A DNA stretch of 64,000 bases from Gambelia wislizenii (lineage: Eukaryota; Chordata; Lepidosauria; Squamata; Crotaphytidae): the NCBI GenBank assembly GCA_030847615.1, contig JAUMIR010000002.1:289520028-289584027 (forward strand), read 5' to 3'. A program made the position numbers and the translations under genes. This document shows, in pieces, positions 35,255 through 46,991 of the stretch (its first letter is position 1; every line of letters starts with the position of its first letter). Under the pieces are notes generated by a model that did not search any database, had not been told where the DNA came from, and was given only the letters and a program-made list of their open reading frames with translations.

Positions 35255-35800
35255 ATTTATTATTATTATTATTATTATTATTATATTCATTTCCATCCCA
35301 CCTTTCTCTCACCAGTGGGACTCAAGGCAGCTCACAACATCATTATGAAAACAATACTAGCTAAAAACAGTACAAAGTTAAAATCACATTATAAATATAA
35401 TTTTTTTTAAAAAAATTAAGCAATTTATGAGTTAACAACATTACAGAAAAAAATAAAATACCTTTTTAAAAACCCTCAATTTTTTTTAAAAAAATGCACC
35501 ACACAGGCTCACTAGCCCAGTCCTTGTTGGTTCATAAAAAACGGGGGGCATAAAAGTGTCTTACTCTGCCACCAGTAGGAAAGCAAAGATTGGGCCATCC
35601 TGGCTGGCCTCTTTGGGGAGGGAGTTCTACAGTCTGACAGCAGCCATGGAGAAAGCCCTCTCCCTTGTTCCTACCAAACATTCCTAAGAATGTGGTGGGA
35701 CAGAGAGAAGAGCTTTTCCAGATGATCTTAAAGCTCTACTGGGCTCATACAGGGAGATGCAGTCCTTCAAATAACCTGGACCTATGCCGTATCTGCTACT
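35255..35800 (-). mobile_element. L2-type LINE 3' end
   Basis: Starts with (ATT)n and CCCACCTTTCTCTCACC, then CAAGGCAGCTCACAAC, the reverse strand of an L2-like 3' tail, then AT-rich 3' UTR. The coding-adjacent part follows: GGGAGGGAGTTCTACAGTC and GAGAAAGCCCTCTCCC. 5'-truncated. Confidence 0.8.
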
Positions 35801-35863
35801 GTCTTGCTGTAATTACAGAATATGAGCCTTGTGTGATAATTTCCCAGGTGAAGTAGAAAGACC

Positions 35864-36250
35864 TGCCATTGTGAAGTCCTGATGGTGCTGCCTAACTGAA
35901 TCAGAGAAACCAGTTATTATGACTTCCTGCTAATGCTATCTAAGGAGACTGGCCACTGTGACCACTGTGACTTCTTGCTTATGCAGTTGGCTTGAGGAGA
36001 GAGAGTCACATTGTGACCTCATGCTGATGCAGCCTGGCTGAAGGAGAAAGAATAGCCATTGTGTCCTCTTGCTGATGAAGCCTGGATAGAGGAGACAGCC
36101 TGGCCATTGTGACCTCATGCTGATGCAGTCTGGCTGAGGGAGAGAGACTGGCCATTGTGACCTCTTGCTGATATACTCTGGCTGAAGGAGACAACCTGGC
36201 CAATGTGACCTCTTACTGTTGCAACTTTAGCAGAGAGCATGGCCAGTTAT
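35864..36250. repeat. 48-bp minisatellite
   Basis: About eight units. The later ones start at 36053, 36101, 36149 and 36197, an exact 48-bp period. Core: TGGCCATTGTGACCTC, TTGCTGATGCAG, CTGGCTGAAGGAGA. Degenerate relatives occur at 34660-34790 beyond the L2 insertion, so the array may once have been longer. The repeated minus-strand peptides are a result of the period being a multiple of three. Confidence 0.88.
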
Positions 36251-36259
36251 TTTTAAGGT

Positions 36260-37459
36260 GGGCCAAGAGCTATGTATGGTAGAAACCAACATGTCCAAGA
36301 TGGCTTAGTCTTGTTACCTGTAACAGGAGGAATAGCAAGATAGTTATGGGGACATTGTAACTTATGACCATGGGAGATGGGAAACTGCCAGTGTGAGACC
36401 CAAGTGTGTGGATGGGTGGAAGGTCTAGGGCCCAGCCTCACATGTTTCACAGCCAAGCTCTCCTATGAGATGTTGCACGTCCATATCCTCCTTTTGCCAC
36501 TTGGCTTGTTTAAATCCTGCCTGCATCTTTCATTTTTTCCCAATGGGGAAAATAAGATAACATTGGCAAAGCACCCTGGAATTGAGAATGGTACAGTGAG
36601 CTTCTTGGGGCCTAGGCATAGGGCCTAGGTGGGAGGCTGGAAAGTATGGGGAATAATTTTCCCTTTGGGTGGGTGTGACACATTCCTCTTGGTGTCGAAG
36701 CCGTTGGTGTCATGTGAATCTATACAGTACATTTACCAAACCTCTAAATTCTTCAAGTTTTATACCATTTCTAGATTTTTCAGTTTGTCACAAACTGTAG
36801 CTATCTAACACCCTCCCTCCCTCTCCCTCTCCCTCTCTCCCTCTCTCTTGCTTATTAGCCTTTGGGGGAAAGTACCGGTATTTCATGACAAATATTTTCA
36901 CTCCTTTGATAATGCAAGTTTATTAATAAAGTGAAAACAACAATGCAGATCTTTTCATACTGTTAATGTGAGACTAGAGTGAGGCATTTGTCTCATGTAT
37001 TCTGCACAGCACATCTAGAGACTTTGGCCATTTAATAATGACATAGATAATACAGTTCATCATTAAAGGTATGGAACTGTCTCCCTGAAAGAGAGTGAGA
37101 AGGATGGATGTGATGAAGCCAAGCTGTTAGATGTCAGTCAGAATATGAGAGAAGAGCAGGCATTACTGCCAAGTACAAAGAATCATTTCTCCTTTCCCTT
37201 GCTTCTGAGTGACAGCTTTGATCCCAGCCTCATTAATGATCACCTTTCACTTTCCTGGTTGCCTGAATAACAATTAGCAAGGAAACTACAATGCTGAAGT
37301 CAGGAAAGCCAAGAGAGTCCCATGTGTACAGCTCCAGCATTGAGGCAGGAAAAGCCTAAAGGGGTTGTTAAAGTTGGTTCCCTAAATCATCACATTATGG
37401 TTAAAGTAGCTGGCATCTTGCCAGTCCACAAAACTTGCATGACAAACACATACATATCA
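36260..37459. other. Unassigned sequence with CT-rich run
   Basis: (CCCTCT)n-like run at 36812-36850. 36950-37400 is single-copy looking, with ATTTAATAATGAC and CATTAATGATCAC, and could hold a regulatory element. No gene seen. Confidence 0.4.
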
Positions 37460-37980
37460 ATCATAGAATCATAGAATTGTAGAGTTGGAAGAGACCACAA
37501 GGGCCATCCAATCCAACCCCCTGCCGCGCAGGAAATTATGATCAGAGCATCCCTGACAGATGGCCATCCAGCCTCTGTTTAAAGACCTCGAAAGAAGGAG
37601 ACCCCACCATGCTCCGAGAGAGTGTGCTCCACTGCCTAACAGCTCTTACTGTCAGAAAGTTCCTCCTAATGTTGAGGTGGAATCTCTGTTCCTAGAGCTT
37701 GCATCCATTGCTCCGTGTTGTAGTCTCTGGAGCAGCAGAAAAAAAGCTTGCTCCATCCTCAATGTGATACCCCTTCAAATACTTAAAGAGGGCTATCATA
37801 TCGTCCCTTAACCATCTTTTTTCCAGGCTAAACATACCTAGCTCCCTAAGTATCTCCTCATAAGGCATGGTTTCCAGACCTTTCACTATTTTAGTCGCCG
37901 TCCTCTGGACATGCTCCAATTTGTCAATATCCTTTTTGAATTGTGCTGTCCAGAACTGGACACAGTATTCTAGGTGCTAG
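37460..37980 (-). mobile_element. CR1 LINE 3' end
   Basis: Starts ATCATAGAATCATAGAATTG, then TTGGAAGAGACCAC and CCAATCCAACCCCC, with a minus-strand peptide including [21 protein letters not shown] and EHVQRTATK of CR1 ORF2. It is the longest CR1 coding remnant in the window. Confidence 0.93.
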
Positions 37981-38286
37981 AAAACCCAATCAAATCTAAT
38001 CTGAATACTAGTGAGAGCCTGTTCTGTGGCAGTGATGGTGACAAGAGAAAAAAAAAGTCTTGGCTACAATTGCATGTGCACAATATCATTCAACAGAGGT
38101 GTTCCAAGTGACAAGAGACCATTTGCAAAGGCAATGGAGGGGCTGGTGACTCATTGTAACCTGTTTAAAATACTCTTTTATTTTAAAACCTGATGAATCT
38201 GCTCTGATGTAGATACATGTTGATAGCAGACCCAGTTTTCTGGTTGCTTTTGGGATTCCTTTTTGACAGTTTCAAAGGAGTAGTTT

Positions 38287-38775
38287 TTCTGTTGAAGTTG
38301 TCCAGGTGTTTGTGGATTCCAATAGCTTCTCTGTGCATTCCGACATTATAGTTATTGGCCTGATCCAGAATTTCTGTGTTTTTAAATAACATTTTACGTC
38401 CAGCTTGGTTTATAACATGTTCTGCTACTGCTGATTTTTCTGGCTGCCCTAGTCTGCAGTGTCTCTCATGTTCCAATAGGAAAGAAGAAACCCTAAAAGT
38501 AAACAAAATCTGGCTTCCAGTTTTGAAAAACAATAGAATCAAAACTCAACACTTACAAAGGAATTCCACCCAGAGACAAGGAGATTTTCAGCAGATAATG
38601 GCGCATCAACCAACCATTAGCCAAACAGACACTAATCGTCCTTGCATTTCTATACCCAGAAACCTAACCATTCAATTACACAAATTTACATATACTTCCC
38701 AACAGAGGATCACAATATATAAACGCCACACACACTCCTACCCAACCATTCTCTGAAGATGCCAGTCACAGATGT
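38287..38775 (+). mobile_element. Penelope-like element with inverted 5' segment
   Basis: 38287-38474 encodes, on the minus strand, HERHCRLGQ, KSAVAEHVINQAG and HREAIGIHKHL, ending at NFNRK. From 38475 the plus strand starts at NRKEETLKVNKIW and runs through the 3' region to CCAGTCACAGATG. The order is exactly that of an element whose 5' part has been inverted around codon NRK. The intact order is seen at 23890-24490. Confidence 0.78.
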
Positions 38776-38779
38776 TTAG

Positions 38780-39880
38780 GAGTTGGGGGGGGGGGGCAAA
38801 AAATCGTGAAGGCAGATCGTATGCATACGGACAACTGCCTATTCATATTTTTTACCCCCCAAATGGATTTTTTTTTTAATCATATAGACAGACCCCAAAT
38901 CTGGATCGTAACAAATGTTTCAGTTGTAAATATTGCCCTTCAGCTGATAGAGGTAGTTTAAATTGCTCTTGGAAAATTGAAAAAGGCAAAAACTCATCAA
39001 CATCAAGTATTTGATTTAAGGTTACAATCCCATTATCGGACCACACCTTCCATAAAAATGGTTCCTTACCAATTTTCAAATCTGGATTTCCCCATAAAGT
39101 CAATTTGGCATGAGCGTATGGGTCAAATTGCAATTGATGATACAGTCTTTACCACACAGTTCTAACTGCTGAAATTGGTGACAAAACACATCCCCTTTTT
39201 AATAGAATGAGAACCAAGTACTGTCCATTCAGAAATGAAGACTCCAAGCCTCACCATGGTGGATTACTCACTTTAAGTGGATATGTTCAAAAATTAATAC
39301 AAGATAAATAGATATGCCCAATGATACGTAAGAAGATCTGGAAGGCCAAACCCACCGTCTATGAATGGAATTTATTTAAATTCTAGGAGGAGATGACTTC
39401 TGGCCCCCCAAAATCTCCTTAACAATATATTTAGTGTTTGAAAATACTTGCAAGGTATAAGTAAAAGAATTCCACATATAACTTAAAACAATTTTAGGTA
39501 TGGTATTCATTTTAATTGTGTTTACCTTACCCTACAGATTCAGCTTTAAGCCCACCCATCTCTCTAAATCATGTGCAATATCTTTTAGCAGCTTACTTAT
39601 ATTAACATAAATAATCTGAGATAAATCCCTAGGGATAATTAGGGATAGTAATAGAATTTGGGCAATAGTGAAACTGCCATGCTTTAAATACACTAAATCC
39701 TGTCTTGTCTCCCACTGGCAGTATTTTCAACTTAGAACTGAATACCCAAATATTTTACCAAAATTTTTAATCAACTGCATCAAAACAGGGATTAGCTGCT
39801 GGGGCTTTGAAATGAACAATGAATAATCAATGAAAGTGACATGATGGCCATTTTAAAATATTTCGTGTAGATTAGAAGGT
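38780..39880 (-). mobile_element. Tx1/L1-group LINE ORF2 fragment
   Basis: On the minus strand, a decayed ORF2 part. Near 39500-39870 it has KPQQLIPVLMQLIKNFG and KVNTIKMNTIPKIV (RT thumb-type region); then RRWVWPS near 39340; 38876-39133 is open with LTLWGNPDLKIG, GIVTLNQILD and QFKLPLSAEGQYLQL. This last pattern is typical of the Tx1-like branch of L1 elements. Stops are many. Confidence 0.75.
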
Positions 39881-39904
39881 TGTTTTCTGCTTGTTTAAAA
39901 CACA

Positions 39905-40165
39905 AACCGATGGATTCAAATGGCAAGAAAGGAGATTCCACTTAAACTTTAGGAAGAACTTCTTGACTGTAAGAGCTGTTTGACAGTGGAATAGACTGCC
40001 TCAGAGGGACAGTGGAATAGACTGCTTTTGAGGACTTAAGAAGAGGTTGGATGGGCATCTCTTGGGGAGTGCTTTAGCTGTCTGTTCCTGCATGGCATGA
40101 GGTTACACTAGATAGCTTTACAGTCCCTTCCAGCTCTGTGATTCTATGATTCTATAATGATTCTA
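39905..40165 (+). mobile_element. CR1 LINE 3' end
   Basis: TTAGGAAGAACTTCTTGAC, AGAGCTGTTTGACAGTGG, a short internal duplication of the GGACAGTGGAATAGACTGC unit, then CCCTTCCAGCTCTG and ATTCTATGATTCTATAATG. Confidence 0.92.
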
Positions 40166-40272
40166 TAGTCCTAAATCTGGTGAAATTGCCACTCATGTGA
40201 CTTTCACTGAGTTTGTCTGGATGCACTGCAGCTGTTGAGGAATGAGTTTGTAGTTTCACTGTTGCCTCCAAC

Positions 40273-40530
40273 TACAGTAGGACTCCCATATCCACTGATT
40301 CATTATCCACTGATTCAGTTATCCACGGGACACAAAACAGCGCACCTACCACAGAGTCTTCCTAGAAAATGTGTCCTCTTCAACCATTTTCTAGGTCCTT
40401 CAAGGCAACTCTATAGTATTTTAAACCGGAAGTCCAATTATTTTCAATGGCATTCACTATTATCCACGGTTTTCAGTATCCATAGGGGCCCCTAGAACCA
40501 ATCCCCAGTGGATAAGGAGGTCCTACTGTA
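40273..40530. mobile_element. Tigger/pogo-like MITE with TA flanks
   Basis: CAGTAGGACTCCCATATCC at 40275 and GGATAAGGAGGTCCTACTG to 40528, perfect inverted ends over about 13 bp, each next to TA. 254 bp. Confidence 0.85.
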
Positions 40531-40769
40531 TAAAGTAAGTTTGGCTGTTGTCAGACACACTTCCTTCCTGGACAGCCCTAGTGGACAATAGTGGAGTAGA
40601 TGAAGACTTACAGTATTTCTATTTGTGAGGAGGAGGAATTATTCAAGGGTGACATAGGGAGTATTCAGGGGGAGCCAGGCAATGTTTGGCAAGGTTCTCT
40701 GGTAAGATCATGCCAGAAGGGAGGTCTTAGCAACCTTTAGCAGGAGGTATGGCAAGGTGTTTCCCACAC

Positions 40770-40970
40770 AGAATTATAGCAATTTGACACCATTTTAAAT
40801 GCCATGGTTTCATCCTACAGAGTTCTGGGATATGCAGTTTGGGAAGATACTAGAGCTGTGTGACAGAGGAGGGCCAAAACTCCAAGCCCCTGGAGTCCAC
40901 ATGATTGAGCAATGGCAGCTAAACTGGGGTCAAACTGCTATAACTCTGCAGTGTGGAGACACCTAAGGTG
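40770..40970. mobile_element. Palindromic MITE (CTGCAGTGTGG type)
   Basis: AATTATAGCAATTTGACACC...GCCATGG pairs with CAATGGCAGCTAAACTGGGG...CTATAACTCTGCAG; related to 52876-53097. A second small palindromic MITE (CCTCCAGATG... to CTGGAGGGCC) follows at 40975-41110. Confidence 0.7.
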
Positions 40971-41110
40971 GGTCTTTCAAAGTCTAAGTCAGGCAAATGT
41001 GACCCTCCAGATGTTGTCAAACTGAAGCTCCCATGATCCCTAACAACAGACTATGCTTCCTAGAGCTGAGAGGAGTTGTGGCTCAACAGTACCTGGAGGG
41101 CCATAAGTTG

Positions 41111-44100
41111 TCCATCCGTGGCATAAAGGTGCATATACAACTGCAGTGGAGGGACTGAGCAGGCTAGCCTGGCATAACACCCTATGACAGGAAGGCCAGT
41201 AGTGCTCCTGCTAGTCCACACCTGAAGCAACTGTGCTACGAGAGCAGTGGAAAGGCCTTTTTTCTTTTTAATCAATACTTTAAGGGAAGGAGCCCAAGAC
41301 AACAAACAGGAAGAGAGAGGAGTGTGATACTCTGGGCTGAACCTTTCCTGTATGCTCAGATATAAAGTAGTGAACTTGTGACTACTATAAGAGAAAACAG
41401 CTTTTATGAAAACATGGTTTGATAAAAATTCGGTTGGGCCGTGAAGGGCTAGGTAAAGCTCTTTGGGGAGTTGGATCTCAGAATGCCAATTGGCCGATGT
41501 TTTCTTAGGCCTACATTAAAATACTGAGTTCTCTTTCAAGAAATGTAGACGAAAACAAAGCCTTATCTGTACAGGTCCCTGTGTCCACAGAACCAATATC
41601 TGTGGTTTCAGTTATCTGTGGCTGAAAAAATAGGGACACATACCATAGAATCATGCTGGGAAAGGCCTAGAGCGGTGTCCTCCCTAGGAATCACTAGGTC
41701 TTCCAACACAATTCTATGGTATGTTTGTACTGGAAGTCCTTTATTTTAATAGGGTTTGCTATTATACGCAGTTTCATTTATAAATGGTAATACCGGGAAC
41801 ATATTCGTCCATGGCTATGGGGTGGGGTGGGGCAACATGTACTGAATTTTGACAGCAAGATAGTTTCATTCTTGGTGTAAATCTTCCTTTAGTCCTGACT
41901 AGAGTAGAGCCATTGAATCCATTAGATTTATTCATGTGTTGACTCACTATTCAACAACTGATCAAAAGGGTCAGCTCTACTTGTGATGGGATGTCAGCCA
42001 TTATATGGCACCAAAGTTGTGTATGCTTAACAGGACCCTGCAGGCAGTCCCAGACAAGTATCCTTGTATGGGACACATGGTAGCAAATACATGATTAATG
42101 AATTCACACTTCACATTTGTAGATATACAATAGCTGAGGTGTGTACCTCAGATGTCTTGTGTGACAGAGCTCAAGAAGACTCAGGATCAGATTGCCCATT
42201 ACTGTCAAGAATTATTTCTTCCTTTTCCTTCCTGTGGATATAATAGCTGGAAACTGTTTTTGAAGGAAAGCTGCTTGTGTGTCTGCCTGATGTCACTTTG
42301 GGCAAAATATGAGATCAGAGAACATAGTAACAAAGCGTATCCCTTAATAATTCATAATGCTGCTTTGGGGTATGATAACCATTTCCCTTGGTAAGTAAGG
42401 CAGCTACTTCTAATCTCAGTTCAACTTTTCTTATTTCCCTCTTGTAGCTTTACCCATTTAGAGAACTGAGCTTGTGCTTATAGTATTTCTAATACCTGAT
42501 ATTCACTGTAGTTTATTTTTTTAAAGAAAAAAGATATTTCCCTTTTGTTATTCAGACTTCAAGAGTGTGATGTATGCAGCCCCTAATTAGCTGGTGGAAT
42601 ACCAGCTGAGTATTATTGGATTTGCATACACGGAATATTCTACGTCCAGCTCAGGAACTGGGGAGTCAGTTAATGAAGAGTTAAGGTTCAAGAGGCTCAG
42701 GGGGATGGAGTACCCTAGACAGCAAGATTGACACTATAATGGACTCAGAAATGGCTTAAGATGACAGACCCCAGGGTGACACATGCTGTGTTGTCACCAC
42801 ATGCAGCTTCAGAAGGACTAAGAGCTGATCCTTTGCTTCGATTTGCCGCCTGCAAGTGTCAGATTGCAAATGTTGCCCCAGGAAGCTTGCATTATTAGTG
42901 AGAGGGCTTTATTTATGTTTAAAATGTATAAAATTACTATGATGCCCATTTGAGGTGGCAGTTGCCTTTTAAAAAAAACAAAAAACCTTAATGGAATCTG
43001 AAATATAAACTCCTTGCACTGGCTCTTAAATATCTCTTCTTTGTAACAATGGGCCTTTTGGCACCCAGTCAAAACAGGCTTGTGCCACAATGAATCTGTT
43101 AGGCTGCCTTTCTCCACATGGGTAGAAGGGGAAATGTAGTCTGAGGAATAGTCTGCAGGGAAAGAGACAGTTGTGTGTCTATGTATGTATTGATGTGTCA
43201 TGCCTAGGCCAAAATCCTGTCAATGGTAGGAGCGCAAGGGGCTCCTCTCTAGCCTTTTGCACAGTTTCTCTCTAGCCTCCACAGCTGTCAAACCTCAGGA
43301 ACAGCCACTGTTGCTTCTGCTTACCGATGGAGAGGCGAGAGAGTGGGGAGAAAATTCACCCATGTACCTCTGAGAGGACAGGATAGGAGAGTGCACTCCA
43401 TCTGTGTGTGCATTCGATTTCGTTCCCACTCTGAGCCAAGATGCCACTAGTAAACAACAGTAGCAGCAGCCCCTTCTCTCGGGATTTGACAGCAGTGGCA
43501 TGGGTGAGTTTTGAATGTTGCCCAAAGGGCTAGAGGGTAGCTTTTTGTGCCCTGTCAAAAAAAGGAAAAGAAAGAAAGGAAGACACTTGCAGCAGACAGA
43601 TACAGAACTGCGTGAGCAAAGTGTTATGCTCCACCTACTTGACAGTGTGTGCATACCATAGCCATCTTGTATCTATCCATCTGAAAAGCCTCTCTCCCAT
43701 CCCGTCCTGCTCCTCCAGCTCATATTTTTGAGAGAAGAGTCAGCACCTTGGGAAGCTCCTTTTAAACTTCAGACGAAAATCTGGAGCAGATTCACCACCC
43801 CAGTGACATGGAGCCACCAGCCTCCATAGCTAGTTTGTACCTACAACAAAGAAAAAAGCTGAATTGGGGAAGGAATGAATTTCATTTTTCCCCCTTTAAA
43901 TAAACCAAAGGGGGAAAAGTTAACAAATATGTTACATTTAGATATTATTTTTGTTTTGTCGTATTTCTTCCCCTCTTACTTCTAGCTAGCCTTCATCTGC
44001 TAAGCCATCAGGTGTGAACTACCTACTCTCACTTCTCCCTCATAAGCCTTCTTTGTGACCTCATGGACACTGAAGATTAAGGGCACTGAAACCTGCCAGC

Positions 44101-44555
44101 AGTGTACACAAAGGAGCTTTTTAAACAGCTGAGGCTTGCCATCTGGGGCTGGCTTGTCACTCCCACATGTTCACCTGCTCAGTTAGAGGGTTCAGAAAAT
44201 TGCCAAGCAAGTTCCAACTCTCATCCTGTTTGGAAGGGAAAGATGCCAATCACTTGGGAGAAAAGATCACAGAAGAGATTTCTTATACGATATGTGTTTG
44301 TTTAAAAGGAAGCTTTGCCCATATGTGCTAAGACAACCTTGAGATTTGACTGGGACTTACTATGGCTTTGTGGTGGTAATGGTGGTGGTGAAAAGAAATC
44401 TAATTTTCAAACTTGTCCATGCTCTTTTTGACTGCCCTCCTACCAACTAAATTCAGATTCTGGGGTGAATTAATTTGGAAGTACCTTTTTAAAAAATGTC
44501 ATCCTCATTTTTATAGATTTTATATATTTAGGATATAAGCCATCTAGGGGCACAG
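41111..44555. other. Mostly unassigned; one Tigger-like MITE
   Basis: 41570-41800 begins TA-CAGGTCCCTGTGTCCAC and includes GTTATCTGTGGCTGAAAAA, a Tigger-like MITE with an unclear right end. The rest shows no gene or repeat that I recognise; frames at 42818-43201 and 43295-43654 have no domain. Confidence 0.4.
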
Positions 44556-44556
44556 T

Positions 44557-44788
44557 GAGAGCCAGCATGGTGTAACGGTTTGAGTGAGGGACTATGACTC
44601 TGGAGACTAGGGTTCAAATGACCACTTGGCCATGGAAATCCACTGCATGACCTTGGGCAAGTCACTCTCTCTCAGCCTCTGAGAAAGGCACAAGTAAACC
44701 TCCAGTGAACAAGTCTTGCCAGGAAAACCCCATGATAGGCTCACCTTAATGTCACCCTAAGTCAGACTTGAAGGCACACAGCAACAAG
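44557..44788 (+). mobile_element. Sauria SINE
   Basis: GAGAGCCAGCATGGTGTAAC, GGTTCAAATGACC (B box), CCTTGGGCAAGTCACTCTC, CAGGAAAACCCCATGATAGG and GACTTGAAGGCACACAGC. Full length with little CAA tail. Confidence 0.92.
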
Positions 44789-45239
44789 GGGCACAATCTT
44801 GCTCCCATTGTAGCTCTGTGCAATGGCAGCACAGAGGGAGCAGGAATCTCCTCTGGAATTTGATCCACTATTTAAAGGAACTATCTGTGGTGCCAAACCC
44901 ATTTTCATGATTGGATCCAGCATTTTGGATAGATAGAGTTCAGACAAATATCCAAAGTGGATTCCCTCCCCTACTGACTTGAAAGCCACCAGCAGCCACT
45001 GGGCCATGAGACCTCAATTCCCCAAAGCACATAAGCATATTTATCTGCCTTGGGCCCTTTCACCCCTGCTTCCCAATGGGAACAGCTACACTGACTTTGG
45101 AAGATCCCATATTTTGCACCTCAGCTGCTCCATCTGCAAGAGATAGGCACTGGGGCTCTTTAACCCCCCTCCCCACAATGTCCCCTTGAGGGAACAACCA
45201 TTCAGGCCCTATCAAAACAGTACCTGCAGGACAGAAGAC

Positions 45240-45860
45240 CTAGGGCGCAGCTACCTGGAAGAATTTGTTGCGAAAAATAGCACCTTACCTCCCTATCGCT
45301 GCAGTGTCCATTTGTGCCCATGACTTACTCGCAAGCTCGATGGAAGGGAAAATTAGCAATTTTGCCATTCACACAGAGCAGCATGGAAAAAATGGTGGTC
45401 GCAAGTGAGTTGCGTCCCGAACCCCCCTTTAAAAAAAAAAAGATGCGGAAGAGCTATTTTCTGCTTAAAGCAACCTTCTTACTTTTGCTCTGCCGCTTGA
45501 AACAATCATACAAGGGCAACAACAACAACAACGGCGGCCCCAGCATTGCAAGCCCTTCCATGCAAACCCACCCCTTCCAAGGTCCAAACAATCGGGTTTC
45601 AGCCCTGCTCTGTGCCCCTTTTCAAATTGGTTGTACAGATGACCTGTTATGCGCATTTTTTGTGCAATTTTTAAAAAAGATTGCGAGAAACAGCAAAAGC
45701 TGGTATTGCAATCTATTTGGAGTTTTCAGCCCCTGTCCTGAATATGGCAAATTCCGGCAGGAGCTCATCTAAACTAAAGGTATTCTGCCTGCACTCTTGC
45801 CAGATGATGATGATGATTATTATTATTATTGTCATGTAGATGAACCACAAGACTCTGCCA
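45240..45860. mobile_element. Possible MITE with microsatellites
   Basis: AGGGCGCAGCTACCTGG at the left and GTCATGTAGATGAACCAC at the right are weak inverted copies like the ends of the 600-bp family, but the interior differs. It holds (CAA)n at 45518-45533 and (GAT)n(TTA)n at 45801-45830. Confidence 0.35.
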
Positions 45861-46136
45861 AAATCTCTGTAATTATGGTGAGGCGGGGGGGGGGGCGGTG
45901 AATCAAGCCTTTGTCTAGGTAACAGCATACCTTACATGGAAATGAGTCAATGGGTGAAGTTCGTTTTCTGCCCCTTTGAGTAAGAATGTGGAAATCTGTC
46001 TATTTCCTTTTCATTGCATTTCTTGGTATCCCACTGGCATTCTCAGCCCATCCCACCTCCATACAGGGTTATGTGGGGAGGGTTCTTCCCCTGCCCCCAG
46101 ACACATGGACATTTATGCACAGTTTTTCTAAGTTTA

Positions 46137-46430
46137 CACATTTCTTATTATTCCTATAATAATAATAATAAAATAATAAAATTTATTTATACCCCGCCCC
46201 TCTGCTAAAAACAATCGGGGCGGCTTCCAACAATTAAAACATTATAATAAAGACTAAAAACACCACCCACACCCACCCTCCCCCATAAAAAGACATTAAA
46301 CACTATAAAATTAAAACTTTCTAACTAAAAACACATTAAAAACAAATATATACATAATTTTAAAAAGCCAGGAGACTGAGCTCCTGAGGCCGGGATCTAA
46401 TCAGGAAAGGCCTGGCGAAAGATGAAGGTA
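46137..46430 (-). mobile_element. L2-type LINE 3' end
   Basis: ATAATAATAA run, then TTTATACCCCGCCCCTCTG and ATCGGGGCGGCTTCC, the reverse complement of the 12424-12618 end. It extends to GAGCTCCTGAGGCCGGG. Confidence 0.87.
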
Positions 46431-46898
46431 TTTGTATAAATATTCCACCACCACCCCAGCCATCCTCCTGTTTGTTCTTCTTATATTGACTTTTTTAGTT
46501 CTGCACATTTTTCAAATGAATACATGATTTTCTCTGCATATTTTTCTTGTATCAAAATGCATCTCAAGACTTGGCTGTGTATGGCTTTCTCAGTCAAGAT
46601 GTGCCTTGTCCCTTTGTCAGTCTCAGGAGGTGTGAAATTGATATGTTTGTAGGAAAAATGCATGCTCAGTCGTTTGCATCTCTACCTTCAGGTACTGCTG
46701 ATCACAATGGCAAACATTTAAACTCTAAATGAGGGTGGTTAAAGTACAAGAGGATAACAGGTTTCGGTAATTAGTCAGATTTGTGCATGGAAAAGTCTCA
46801 GTTGTGTTAATTACTGTCAGCACAAAGCCAAGATAGTTGTGATCATTCAAGATCGATAATCTAGAAAGAAAAAGCTAGAACAGTGTGTATGTGTTTTG

Positions 46899-46943
46899 TG
46901 TCTCTGGCTTTTCTTCTGCAAATGAAGATTCAGGAAGGACTCA
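46899..46943 (-). mobile_element. 3' end scrap of the zinc-finger-ended LINE
   Basis: CTCTGGCTTTTCTTCTGC and GATTCAGGAAGGACTCAT match the 3' ends of the LINE fragments at 2956 and 27595. Confidence 0.6.
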
Positions 46944-46991
46944 TATATTCAGCTAATGGTGGGAATCGAGGAGTTGGAGGAGAGGATGCAG

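Noticed and set aside
36006..36203. Minus-strand frame with a repeated 16-residue peptide
   Set aside because: It follows from the 48-bp tandem repeat whose period is a multiple of three; no gene structure.
35864..36250. CRISPR-like array
   Set aside because: Units are contiguous imperfect repeats without unique spacers, in vertebrate DNA.
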